DNA from: Annona cherimola
Lineage: Eukaryota; Streptophyta; Magnoliopsida; Magnoliales; Annonaceae
Assembly: GCA_030490835.1 (NCBI GenBank)
Contig: CM059971.1
Span: 47,044,012-47,108,011 of the forward strand
Direction of reading: 5' to 3'
DNA: 64,000 nt
Both the position numbers and the translations under genes were made by a program. The notes beneath the pieces were generated by a model. That model did no database searches. It saw nothing but the letters and a program-made list of their open reading frames with translations, and had not been told where the DNA came from. Positions 8,601 to 23,381 of the stretch are shown here, one piece after another. The stretch's first letter is position 1; every line of letters starts with the position of its first letter.

Positions 8601-11600
8601 TTGATTTTATTTACATTCGAACGACAACGAACGACCTTAAAAGCATTGAAATCGAATCAAATGAATTCAGTCGGATAGAATGAACTTTGATTATTTAGAA
8701 TAGTGTACAACTCAATCTAATTGACTTGATTTTACAGTAATGAGAACGAGTAAATTTTAACGCATTCTAATAAATTCAAAAACACAAATCGGATGTAAGG
8801 AACTTCAATAAACAAGAATTAACAACTATCCCTTGATTTTATTTACATTCGAACGACAACCAACGACCTTAAAAGCATTGAAATCGAATCAAATGAATTA
8901 ATTCGTATAGAATGAACTTTGATTATTTAGAATAGTGTACAACTTAATCTAATTGACTTAATTTGACTGTAATGAGATCGAGTAAACTTTAAAGCATTCC
9001 AATAGATTTAAAGCAACCGAATCGGACGTAAGGAACTTCAATAAATAAGAATTAACAACAATCCCTTTATTTTGTTTGCATTTGAACGACAACAAATGAC
9101 CTTAAAGGCGTTCGAATCTAATCAACTGAATTCAGTCGGATAGAATGAACTTTGATTATTTAGAATAGTGTATTACTCAATCTAATTGACTTAATTTGAC
9201 TGTAATGTGAACGAGTAAACTTTAAAGCATTCCAATAGATTTAAAGCAACCGAATCGGATGTAAGGAACTTCAATAAATAAGAATTAACAACAATCCCTT
9301 TATTTTGTTTGCATTTGAACGACAACAAATGACCTTAAAGGCGTTCGAATCTAATCAACTGAATTCAGTCGGATAGAATGAACTTTGATTATTTAGAATA
9401 GTGTATTACTCAATCTAATTGACTTAATTTGACTGTAATGTGAACGAGTAAACTTTAACGCATTCCAATAGATTCAAAACAACCGAATCGGACGTAAGGA
9501 ACTTCAACAAATAAGAACTAACAACAATCCCATGATTTCGTTTGCATACGAACGACAACGGATGACGTTAAAGGCATTCAAATCGAATCAAATGAATTGA
9601 GTTGGATAGAATGAACTTTGATTATTTAGAATAGTATACAACTCTATCTAATTGACTTGATTTTACTATAATGTGAACGAGTAAACTTTAACGCATTCTA
9701 ATAGATTCAAAACAACCAAATCGAACGTAAGGAACTTCAATAAACAAGAATTAAGAACAATCCCTTGATTTTATTTACATTCGAACGACAACGAACGACC
9801 TTAAAAGCATTGAAATCGAATCAAATGAATTCAGTCGGATAGAATGAACTTTGATTATTTAGAATAGTGTACAACTCAATCTAATTGACTTGATTTGACT
9901 GTAATGAGAACGAGTAAACTTTAACGCATTCTAATAGATTCAAAACAACCAAATCGAACGTAAGGAACATCAATAAAAAGGAATTAATAACAATCCCTTG
10001 ATTTTATTTACATTCGAACGACAACGAACGACCTTAAAAGCATTGAAATCGAATCAAATGAATTAATTCGGATAGAACGAACTTTGATTATTTAGAATAG
10101 TGTACAACTCAATCTAATTGACTTGATTTTACAGTAATGAGAACGAGTAAACTTTAACGCATTCTACTAAATTCAAAAAACACAAATCGGATGTAAGGAA
10201 CTTTAATAAACAAGAATTAACAACAATCCCTTGATTTTATTTACATTCGAACGACAACGAACGACCTTAAAAGCATTGAAATCGAATCAAATAAATTCAG
10301 TCGGATAGAATGAACTTTGATTATTTAGAATAGTGTACAACTCAATCTAATTGACTTGATTTTACAGTAATGAGAACGAGTAAACTTTAACGCATTCTAA
10401 TAAATTAAAAAAACCCAAATCGGATGTAAGGAACATCAATAAACAAGAATTAACAACTATCCCTTGATTTTATTTACATTCGAACGACAACGAACGACCT
10501 TAAAAGCATTGAAATCGAATCAAATGAATTAATTCGGATAGAACGAACTTTGATTATTTAGAATAGTGTACAACTCAATCTAATTGACTTTATTTGACTG
10601 TAATGAGAACGACTAAACTTTAACGCATTCTAATAGATTCAAAACGACCAAATCGAACGTAAGGAACTTCAATAAACAAGAATTAACAACAATCCCTTGA
10701 TTTTATTTACATTCGAACGACAACGAACGACCCTAAAAGCATTGAAATCAAATCAAATGAATTCAGTCGGATAGAATGAATTTTGATTATTTAGAATAGT
10801 GTACAACTCAATCTAATTGACTTGATTTTACAGTAATGAGAACGAGTAAACTTTAACGCATTCTAATAAATTCAAAAACCCAAATCGGATGTAAGGAACT
10901 TCAATAAACAAGAATTAACAACTATGCATTGATTTTATTTACATTCGAACGTCAACAAACGACCTTAAAAGAATTGAAATCGAATCAAATGAATTAATTC
11001 GTATGGAATGAACTTTGATTATTTAGAATAGTGTACAACTCAATCTAATTGACGTAATTTGACTGTAATTAGATCGAGTAAACTTTAAAGCATTTCAATA
11101 GATTTAAAGCAACCGAATCGGACGTAAGGAACTTCAATAAATAAGAATTAACAACAATCCCTTTATTTTGTTTGCATTTGAACGACAACAAATGACCTTA
11201 AAGGCGTTCGAATCGAATCAACTGAATTCAGTCGGATAGAATGAACTTTGATTATTTAGAATAGTGTATTACTCAATCTAATTGACTTAATTTGACTGTA
11301 ATGTGAACGAGTAAACTATAACGCATTCCAATAGATTCAAAACAACCGAATCGGACGTAAGGAACTTCAACAAATAAGAACTAACAACAATCCCATGATT
11401 TCGTTTGCATACGAACGAGAACGGATGACGTTAAAGGCATTCAAATCGAATCAAATGAATTGAGTTGGAAAGAATGAACTTTGATTATTTAGAATAGTGT
11501 ACAACTCAATCTAATTGACTTGAATTTACTATAATGTGAACGAGTAAACTTTAAGGCATTCTAATAGATTCAATACAACGAAATCGAACGTAAGGAACAT

Positions 11601-14600
11601 CAATAAACGAGAATTAACAACAATCCCTTGATTTTATTTACATTCGAACGACAACGAACGACCTTAAAAGCATTGAAATTGAATCAAATTAATTCTGTCG
11701 GATAGAATGAATTTTGATTATTTAGAATAGTGTACAACTCAATCTAATTGACTAGATTTTACAGTAATGAGAACGAGTAAATTTTAACGCATTCTAATAA
11801 ATTCAAAAACACAAATCGGATGTAAGGAACTTCAATAAACAAGAATTAACAACTATCCCTTGATTTTATTTACATTCGAACGACAACCAACGACCTTAAA
11901 AGCATTGAAATCGAATCAAATGAATTAATTCGTATAGAATGAACTTTGATTATTTAGAATAGTGTACAACTTAATCTAATTGACTTAATTTGACTGTAAT
12001 GAGATCGAGTAAACTTTAAAGCATTCCAATAGATTTAAAGCAACCGAATCGGACGTAAGGAACTTCAATAAATAAGAATTAACAACAATCCCTTTATTTT
12101 GTTTGCATTTGAACGACAACAAATGACCTTAAAGGCTTTCGAATCTAATCAACTGAATTCAGTCGGATAGAATGAACTTTGATTATTTAGAATAGTGTAT
12201 TACTCAATCTAATTGACTTAATTTGACTGTAATGTGAACGAGTAAACTTTAACGCATTCCAATAGATTCAAAACAACCGAATCGGACGTAAGGAACTTCA
12301 ACAAATAAGAACTGACAACAATCCCATGATTTCGTTTGCATACGAACGACAACGGATGACGTTAAAGGCATTCAAATCGAATCAAATGAATTGAGTTGGA
12401 TAGAATGAACTTTGATTATTTAGAATAGTATACAACTCAATCTAATTGACTTGATTTTACTATAATGTGAACGAGTAAACTTTAACGCATTCTAATAAAT
12501 TCAAAACAACCAAATCGAACGAAAGGAATTTCAATAAACAAGAATTAAGAACAATCCCTTGATTTTATTTACATTCGAACGACAACGAACGACCTTAAAA
12601 GCATTGAAATCGAATCAAATGAATTCAGTCGGAGAGAATGAATTTTGATTATTTAGAATAGTGTACAACTCCATCTAATCGACTTGATTTTACAGTAATG
12701 AGAACGAGTAAACTTTAACGCATTCTACTAAATTCAAAAAACCCAAATCGAATGTAAGGAACTTCAATAAACAAGAATTAACAACAATCCCTTGATTTTA
12801 TTTACATTCGAACGACAACGAACGACCTTAAAATCATTGAAATCGAATCAAATAAATTCAGTCGGATAGAACGAACTTTGATTATTTAGAATAGTGTACA
12901 GCTCAATCTAATTGACTTGATTTGACTGTAATTAGAACGAGTAAACTTTAACGCATTCTACTAAATTCAAAAAACCCAAATCGGATGTAAGGAACTTTAA
13001 TAAACAAGAATTAACAACAATCCCTTGATTTTATTTACATTCGAACGACAACGAACGACCTTAAAAGCATTGAAATCGAATCAAATAAATTCAGTCGGAT
13101 AGAATGAACTTTGATTATTTAGAATAGTGTACAACTCAATCTAATTGACTTGATTTTACAGTAATGAGAACGAGTAAACTTTAACGCATTCTACTAAATT
13201 AAAAAAACCCAAATCGGATGTAAGGAACATCAATAAACAAGAATTAACAACTATCCCTTGATTTTATTTACATTCGAACGACAACAAATGACCTTAAAAG
13301 CATTGAAATCGAATCAAATGAATTAATTCGGATAGAACGAACTTTGATTATTTAGAATAGTGTACAACTCAATCTAATTGACTTTATTTGACTGTAATGC
13401 GAACGAGTAAACTTTAACGCATTCTAATAGATTCAAAACGACCAAATCGAACGTAAGGAACTTCAATAAACAAGAATTAACAACAATCCCTTGATTTTAT
13501 TTACATTCGAACGACAACCAACGACCTTAAAAGCATTGAAATCAAATCAAATGAATTCAGTCGGATAGAATGAATTTTGATTATTTAGAATAGTGTACAA
13601 CTCAATCTAATTGACTTGATTTTACAGTAATGAGAACGAGTAAACTTTAACGCATTCTAATAAATTCAAAACCCCAAATCGGATGTAAGGAACTTCAATA
13701 AACAAGAATTAACAACTATCCCTTGATTTTATTTACATTCGAACGACAACGAACGGCCTTAAAAGCATTGAAATCGAATCAAATGAATTAATTCGTATAG
13801 AATGAACTTTGATTATTTAGAATAGTGTACAACTCAATCTAATTGACTTAATTTGACTGTAATGAGATCGAGTAAACTTTAAAGCATTCCAATAGATTTA
13901 AATCAACCGAATCGGACGTAAGGAACTTCAATAAATAAGAATTAACAGCAATCCCTTTATTTTGTTTGCATTTGAACGACAACAAATGACCTTAAAGGCG
14001 TTCGAATCGAATCAACTGAATTCAGTCGGATAGAATGAACTTTGATTATTTAGAATAGTGTATTACTCAATCTAATTGACTTAATTTGACTGTAATGTGA
14101 ACGAGTAAACTTTAACGCATTCCAATAGATTCAAAACAACCGAATCGGACGTAAGGAACTTCAACAAATAAGAACTAACAACAATCCCATGATTTCGTTT
14201 GCATACGAACGACAACGGATGACGTTAAAGGCATTCAAATCGAATCAAATGAATTGAGTTGGAAAGAATGAACTTTTATTATTTAGAATAGTGTACAACT
14301 CAATCTAATTGACTTGATTTTACTATAATGTGAACGAGTAAACTTTAAGGCATTCTAAAAGATTCAAAACAACCGAATCGAACGTAAGGAATTTCAATAA
14401 ACAAGAATTAAGAACAATCCCTTGATTTTATTTACATTCGAACGACAACGAACGACCTTAAAAGCATTGAAATCGAATCAAATGAATTCAGTCGGAGAGA
14501 AGGAACTTTGATTATTGAGAATAGTGTACAACTCAATCTAATTGACTTGATTTTACAGTAATGAGAACGAGTAAACTTTAACGCATTCTAATAAATTCAA

Positions 14601-14830
14601 AAACCCAAATCGGATGTAAGGAACTTCAATAAACAAGAATTAACAACTATCCCTTGATTTTATTTACATTCGAACGACAACAAACGACCTTAAAAGAATT
14701 GAAATCGAATCAAATGAATTAATTCGTATGGAATGAACTTTGATTATTTAGAATAGTGTACAACTCAATCTAATTGACTTAATTTGACTGTAATGAGATC
14801 GAGTAAACTTTAAAGCATTCCAATAGATTT

Positions 14831-17800
14831 AAAGCAGCCGAATCGGACGTAAGGAACTTCAATAAATAAGAATTAACAACAATCCCTTTATTTTGTTTGC
14901 ATTTGAACGACAACAAATGACCTTAAAGGCGTTCGAATCGAATCAACTGAATTCAGTCGGATAGAATGAACTTTGATTATTTAGAATAGTGTATTACTCA
15001 ATCTAATTGACTTAATTTGACTGTAATGTGAACGAGTAAACTATAACGCATTCCAATAGATTCAAAACAACCGAATCGGACGTAAGGAACTTCAACAAAT
15101 AAGAACTAACAACAATCCCATGATTTCGTTTGCATACGAACGAGAACGGATGACGTTAAAGGCATTCAAATCGAATCAAATGAATTGAGTTGGAAAGAAT
15201 GAACTTTGATTATTTAGAATAGTGTACAACTCAATCTAATTGACTTGAATTTACTATAATGTGAACGAGTAAACTTTAAGGCATTCTAATAGATTCAATA
15301 CAACGAAATCGAACGTAAGGAACATCAATAAAAGAGAATTAACAACAATCCCTTGATTTTATTTACATTCGAACGACAACGAACGACCTTAAAAGCATTG
15401 AAATCGAATCAAATTAATTCTGTCGGATAGAATGAATTTTGATTATTTAGAATAGTGTACAACTAAATCTAATTGACTAGATTTTACAGTAATGAGAACG
15501 AGTAAACTTTATCGTATTCTAATAAATTCAAAAACCCAAATCGGATGTAAGGAACTTTAATAAACAAGAATTAACAACTATCCCTTGATTTTATTTACAT
15601 TCGAACGACAACAAACGACCTTAAAAGCATTGAAATCGAATCAAATGAATTAATTCGTATAGAATGAACTTTGATTATTTAGAATAGTGTACAACTCAAT
15701 CTAATTGACTTAATTTGACTGTAATGAGATCGAGTAAACTTTAAAGCATTCCAATAGATTTAAAGCAACCGAATCGGACGTAAGGAACTTCAATAAATAA
15801 GAATTAACAACAATCCCTTTATTTTTTTTGCATTTGAACGACAACAAATGACCTTAAAGGCGTTCGAATAGAATCAACTGAATTCAGTCGGATAGAACGA
15901 ACTTTGATTATTTAGAATAGTGTACAACTCAGTCTAATTGAGTTTATTTGACTGTAATGAGAACGAGTAAACTTTAACGCATTCTAATAGATTCAAAACA
16001 ACCAAATCGAACATAAGGAACTTCAATAAATAAGAATTAACAACAATCCCTTGATTTTATTTACATTCGAACGACAACGAACGACCTTAAAAGCATTGAA
16101 ATCGAATCAAATGAATTCAGTCGGATAGAATGAATTTTGATTATTTAGAATAGTGTACAACTCAATCTAATTGACTTGATTTTACAGTAATGAGAACGAG
16201 TAAACTTTAACGCATTCTAATAAATTCAAAACCCCAAATCGGATGTAAGGAACTTCAATAAACAAGAATTAACAACTATCCCTTGATTTTATTTACATTC
16301 GAACGACAACGAACGGCCTTAAAAGCATTGAAATCGAATCAAATGAATTAATTCGTATAGAATGAACTTTGATTATTTAGAATAGTGTACAACTCAATCT
16401 AATTGACTTAATTTGACTGTAATGAGATCGAGTAAACTTTAAAGCATTCCAATAGATTTAAAGCAGCCGAATCGGACGTATGGAACTTCAATAAATAAGA
16501 ATTAACAACAATCCCTTTATTTTGTTTGCATTTGAACGACAACAAATGACCTTAAAGGCGTTCGAATCGAATCAACTGAATTCAGTTGGATAGAATGAAC
16601 TTTGATTATTTAGAATAGTGTATTACTCAATCTAATTGACTTAATTTGACTGTAATGTGAACGAGTAAACTATAACGCATTCCAATAGATTCAAAACAAC
16701 CGAATCGGACGTAAGGAACTTCAACAAATAAGAACTAACAACAATCCCATGATTTCGTTTGCATACGAACGAGAACGGATGACGTTAAAGGCATTCAAAT
16801 CGAATCAAATGAATTGAGTTGGAAAGAATGAACTTTGATTATTTAGAATAGTGTACAACTCAATCTAATTGACTTGAATTTACTATAATGTGAACGAGTA
16901 AACTTTAAGGCATTCTAATAGATTCAATACAACGAAATCGAACGTAAGGAACATCAATAAAAGAGAATTAACAACAATCCCTTGATTTTATTTACATTCG
17001 AACGACAACGAACGACCTTAAAAGCATTGAAATCGAATCAAATTAATTCTGTCGGATAGAATGAATTTTGATTATTTAGAATAGTGTACAACTAAATCTA
17101 ATTGACTAGATTTTACAGTAATGAGAACGAGTAAACTTTATCGTATTCTAATAAATTCAAAAACCCAAATCGGATGTAAGGAACTTTAATAAACAAGAAT
17201 TAACAACTATCCCTTGATTTTATTTACATTCGAACGACAACAAACGACCTTAAAAGCATTGAAATCGAATCAAATGAATTAATTCGTATAGAATGAACTT
17301 TGATTATTTAGAATAGTGTACAACTCAATCTAATTGACTTAATTTGACTGTAATGAGATCGAGTAAACTTTAAAGCATTCCAATAGATTTAAAGCAACCG
17401 AATCGGACGTAAGGAACTTCAATAAATAAGAATTAACAACAATCCCTTTATTTTTTTTGCATTTGAACGACAACAAATGACCTTAAAGGCGTTCGAATAG
17501 AATCAACTGAATTCAGTCGGATAGAACGAACTTTGATTATTTAGAATAGTGTACAACTCAGTCTAATTGAGTTTATTTGACTGTAATGAGAACGAGTAAA
17601 CTTTAACGCATTGTAATAGATTCAAAACAACCAAATCGAACATAAGGAACTTCAATAAATAAGAATTAACAACAATCCCTTGATTTTATTTACATTCGAA
17701 CGACAACGAACGACCTTAAAAGCATTGAAATCGAATCAAATGAATTCAGTCGGATAGAATGAATTTTGATTATTTAGAATAGTGTACAACTCAATCTAAT

Positions 17801-18088
17801 TGACTTGATTTTACAGTAATGAGAACGAGTAAACTTTAACGCATTCTAATAAATTCAAAACCCCAAATCGGATGTAAGGAACTTCAATAAACAAGAATTA
17901 ACAACTATCCCTTGATTTTATTTACATTCGAACGACAACGAACGGCCTTAAAAGCATTGAAATCGAATCAAATGAATTAATTCGTATAGAATGAACTTTG
18001 ATTATTTAGAATAGTGTACAACTCAATCTAATTGACTTAATTTGACTGTAATGAGATCGAGTAAACTTTAAAGCATTCCAATAGATTT
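14831..18088 (+). repeat. Tandem duplication of a 7-monomer block
   Basis: Unusual words recur at an offset of exactly 1629 bp (seven monomers less 2 bp): AAAGCAGCCG at 14831 and 16460, ATCGTATTCT at 15511 and 17140, the T8 run ending at 15829 and 17458, and AAAACCCCAAATC at about 16223 and 17852. Copies are 14831-16459 and 16460-18088, with boundaries assigned by monomer phase. Sequence after the second copy matches 13900-14500 at an offset of 4189 bp. Confidence 0.85.
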
Positions 18089-20119
18089 AAATCAACCGAA
18101 TCGGACGTAAGGAACTTCAATAAATAAGAATTAACAGCAATCCCTTTATTTTGTTTGCATTTGAACGACAACAAATGACCTTAAAGGCGTTCGAATCGAA
18201 TCAACTGAATTCAGTCGGATAGAATGAACTTTGATTATTTAGAATAGTGTATTACTCAATCTAATTGACTTAATTTGACTGTAATGTGAACGAGTAAACT
18301 TTAACGCATTCCAATAGATTCAAAACAACCGAATCGGACGTAAGGAACTTCAACAAATAAGAACTAACAACAATCCCATGATTTCGTTTGCATACGAACG
18401 ACAACGGATGACGTTAAAGGCATTCAAATCGAATCAAATGAATTGAGTTGGAAAGAATGAACTTTTATTATTTAGAATAGTGTACAACTCAATCTAATTG
18501 ACTTGATTTTACTATAATGTGAACGAGTAAACTTTAAGGCATTCTAAAAGATTCAAAACAACCGAATCGAACGTAAGGAATTTCAATAAACAAGAATTAA
18601 GAACAATCCCTTGATTTTATTTACATTCGAACGACAACGAACGACCTTAAAAGCATTGAAATCGAATCAAATGAATTCAGTCGGAGAGAAGGAACTTTGA
18701 TTATTGAGAATAGTGTACAACTCAATCTAATTGACTTGATTTTACAGTAATGAGAACGAGTAAACTTTAACGCATTCTAATAAATTCATAAAACCCAAAT
18801 CGGATGTAAGGAACTTAAATAAAATAGAATTAACAACTATCCCTTGATTTTATTTACATTCGAACGACAACAAACGACCTTAAAAGCATTTAAATCGAAT
18901 CAAATGAATTAATTCGGATAGAACGAAATTTGATTATTTAGAATAGTGTACAACTCAATCTAATTGAGTTGATTTGACTGTAATGAGAACGAGTAAACTT
19001 TAACGCATTCTAATAGATTCAAAACGACCAAATCGAACGTAAGCAACTTCAATAAACATGAATTAACAACATTCCCTTGATTTTATTTACATTCGAACGA
19101 CAACGAACGACCTTAAAAGCATTGAAATCGAATCAAATGAATTCAGTCGGAGAGAATGAATTTTCATTATTTAGAATAGTGTACAACTCAATCTAATTGA
19201 CTTGATTTTACAGTAATTAGAACGAGTAAACTTTAACGCATTCTACTAAATTCAAAAAACCCAAATCGGATGTAAGGAACTTCAATAAACAAGAATTAAC
19301 AACAATCCCGTGATTTTATTTACATTCGAATGACAACGAACGACCTTAAAAGCATTGAAATTGAATCAAATAAATTCAGTCGGATAGAATGAACTTTGAT
19401 TATTTAGAATAGTGTACAACTCAAACTAATTGACTTGATTTGACTGTAATTAGAACGAGTAAACTTTAACGCATTCTAATAAATTCAAAAAACCCAAATC
19501 GGACGTAAGGAACTTCAATAAATAAGAATTAACAGCAATCCCTTTATTTTGTTTGCATTTGAACGACCACAAATGACCTTAAAGGCGTTCGAATCGAATC
19601 AACTGAATTCAGTCGGATAGAATGAACTTTGATTATTTAGAATAGTGTATTACTCAATCTAATTGACTTAATTTGACTGTAATGTGAACGAGTAAACTTT
19701 AACGCATTCCAATAGATTCAAAACAACCGAATCGGACGTAAGTAACTTCAACAAATAAGAACTAACAACAATCCCATGATTTCGTTTGCATACGAACGAC
19801 AACGGATGACGTTAAAGGCATTCAAATCGAATCAAATGAATTGAGTTAGATAGAATGAACTTTGATTATTTACAATAGTGTACAACTCAATCTAATTGAC
19901 TTGATTTTACTATAATGTGAACGAGTAAACTTTAACGCATTCTAAAAGATTCAAAACAACCGAATCGAACGTAAGGAATTTCAATAAACAAGAATTAAGA
20001 ACAATCCCTTGATTTTATTTACATTCGAACGACAACGAACGACCTTAAAAGCATTGAAATCGAATCAAATGAATTCAGTCGGAGAGAAGGAACTTTGATT
20101 ATTAAGAATAGTGTACAAC

Positions 20120-23100
20120 TCAATCTAATTGACTTGATTTTACAGTAATGAGAACGAGTAAACTTTAACGCATTCTAATAAATTCATAAAACCCAAATCG
20201 GATGTAAGGAACTTAAATAAAATAGAATTAACAACTATCCCTTGATTTTATTTACATTCAAACGACAACAAACGACCTTAAAAGCATTTAAATCGAATCA
20301 AATGAATTAATTCGGATAGAACGAAATTTGATTATTTAGAATAGTGTACAACTCAATCTAATTGAGTTGATTTGACTGTAATGAGAACGAGTAAACTTTA
20401 ACTCATTCTAATAGATTCAAAACGACCAAATCGAACGTAAGCAACTTCAATAAACAAGAATTAACAACATTCCCTTGATTTTATTTACATTCGAACGACA
20501 ACGAACGACCTTAAAAGCATTAAAATCGAATCAAGTGAATTCAGTCGGAGAGAATGAATTTTGATTATTTAGAATAGTGTACAACTCAATCTAATCGACT
20601 TGATTTTACAGTAATGAGAACGAGTAAACTTTAACGCATTCTACTAAATTCAAAAAACCCAAATCGGATGTAAGGAACTTCAATAAACAAGAATTAACAA
20701 CAATCCCTTGATTTTATTTACATTCGAACGACAACGAACGACCTTAAAATCATTGAAATCGAATCAAATAAATTCAGTCGGATAGAATGAACTTTGATTA
20801 TTTAGAATAGTGTACAGCTCAATCTAATCGACTTGATTTGACTGTAATTAGAACGAGTAAACTTTAACGCATTCTAATAAATTGAAAAAACCCAAATCGG
20901 ATGTAAGGAACTTCAATAAATAAGAATTAACAACTATCCCTTGATTTTATTTACATTCGAACGACAATGAACGACCTTAAAAGCATTGAAATCGAATCAA
21001 ATGAATTAATTCGGATAGAACGAACTTTGATTATTTAGAATAGTGTACAACTCAATCTAATTGACTTGATTTTACTATAATGTGAACGAGTAAACTTTAA
21101 CGCATTCTAATAGATTCAAAACAACCAAATCGAACGTAAGGAACTTCAATAAACAACAATTAAGAACATTCCCTTGATTTTATTTACATTCGAACGACAA
21201 CGAACGACCTTAAAAGTATTGAAATCGAATCAAATGAATTCTGTCGGATAGAACGAACTTTGATTATTTAGAATAGTGTACAACTCAATCTAATTGAGTT
21301 GATTTGACTGTAATGAGAACGAGTAAACTTTAACGCATTCTAATAAATTGAAAAAACCCAAATCGGATGTAAGGAACTTCAATAAATAAGAATTAACAAC
21401 TATCCCTTGATTTTATTTACATTCGAACGACAACGAACGACCTTAAAAGCATTGAAATCGAATCAAATGAATTAATTCGGATAGAACGAACTTTGATTAT
21501 TTAGAATAGTGTACAACTCAATCTAATTGACTTGATTTTACTGTAATGTGAACGAGTAAACTTTAACGCATTCTAATAGATTCAAAACAACCAAATCGAA
21601 CGTAAGGAACTTCAATAAACAAGAATTAAGAACATTCCCTTGATTTTATTTACATTCGAACGACAACGAACGACCTTAAAAGTATTGAAATCGAATCAAA
21701 TGAATTCTGTCGGATAGAACGAACTTTGATTATTTAGAATAGTGTACAACTCAATCTAATTGACTTGATTTTACAGTAATGAGAACGAGTAAACTTTAAC
21801 GCATTCTAATAAATTCATAAAACCCAAATCGGATGTAAGGAACTTAAATAAAATAGAATTAACAACTATCCCTTGATTTTATTTACATTCAAACGACAAC
21901 AAACGACCTTAAAAGCATTTAAATCGAATCAAATGAATTAATTCGGATAGAACGAAATTTGATTATTTAGAATAGTGTACAACTCAATCTAATTGAGTTG
22001 ATTTGACTGTAATGAGAACGAGTAAACTTTAACTCATTCTAATAGATTCAAAACGACCAAATCGAACGTAAGCAACTTCAATAAACAAGAATTAACAACA
22101 TTCCCTTGATTTTATTTACATTCGAACGACAACGAACGACCTTAAAAGCATTAAAATCGAATCAAGTGAATTCAGTCGGAGAGAATGAATTTTGATTATT
22201 TAGAATAGTGTACAACTCAATCTAATCGACTTGATTTTACAGTAATGAGAACGAGTAAACTTTAACGCATTCTACTAAATTCAAAAAACCCAAATCGGAT
22301 GTAAGGAACTTCAATAAACAAGAATTAACAACAATCCCTTGATTTTATTTACATTCGAACGACAACGAACGACCTTAAAATCATTGAAATCGAATCAAAT
22401 AAATTCAGTCGGATAGAATGAACTTTGATTATTTAGAATAGTGTACAGCTCAATCTAATCGACTTGATTTGACTGTAATTAGAACGAGTAAACTTTAACG
22501 CATTCTAATAAATTGAAAAAACCCAAATCGGATGTAAGGAACTTCAATAAATAAGAATTAACAACTATCCCTTGATTTTATTTACATTCGAACGACAATG
22601 AACGACCTTAAAAGCATTGAAATCGAATCAAATGAATTAATTCGGATAGAACGAACTTTGATTATTTAGAATAGTGTACAACTCAATCTAATTGACTTGA
22701 TTTTACTATAATGTGAACGAGTAAACTTTAACGCATTCTAATAGATTCAAAACAACCAAATCGAACGTAAGGAACTTCAATAAACAACAATTAAGAACAT
22801 TCCCTTGATTTTATTTACATTCGAACGACAACGAACGACCTTAAAAGTATTGAAATCGAATCAAATGAATTCTGTCGGATAGAACGAACTTTGATTATTT
22901 AGAATAGTGTACAACTCAATCTAATAGAGTTGATTTGACTGTAATGAGAACGAGTAAACTTTAACGCATTCTAATAAATTGAAAAAACCCAAATCGGATG
23001 TAAGGAACTTCAATAAATAAGAATTAACAACTATCCCTTGATTTTATTTACATTCGAACGACAACGAACGACCTTAAAAGCATTGAAATCGAATCAAATG

Positions 23101-23381
23101 AATTAATTCGGATAGAACGAACTTTGATTATTTAGAATAGTGTACAACTCAATCTAATTGACTTGATTTTACTGTAATGTGAACGAGTAAACTTTAACGC
23201 ATTCTAATAGATTCAAAACAACCAAATCGAACGTAAGGAACTTCAATAAACAAGAATTAAGAACATTCCCTTCATTTTATTTACATTCGAACGACAACGA
23301 ACGACCTTAAAAGTATTGAAATCGAATCAAATGAATTCTGTCGGATAGAACGAACTTTGATTATTTAGAATAGTGTACAAC
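20120..23381 (+). repeat. Tandem duplication of a 7-monomer block in the core
   Basis: Rare words recur exactly 1631 bp (7 x 233) apart: TTTACATTCAAACG at 20251 and 21882, AAACAACAATTAAG at 21151 and 22782, and the GCTC marker at 20817 and 22448. Only scattered differences separate the copies (for example CTAATTGAG versus CTAATAGAG). The copies are about 20120-21750 and 21751-23381. Confidence 0.85.

Larger units (their letters stand above)
5646..18900 (+). repeat. Left domain of the array: mixed, older monomer types
   Basis: This part is more heterogeneous than the core. It is rich in a subtype with GTGTATTACTC, ACTTAATTTGACTGTAATGTG and CTTTATTTTGTTTGCATTTG (for example near 8229, 9170, 9403, 11268, 12200 and 14067), alternating with standard monomers. 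The perfect-dyad variant common in the core was not seen here. One internal block of seven monomers is duplicated (14831-18088). The domain edges are approximate and were set by eye from diagnostic variants. Confidence 0.65.
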
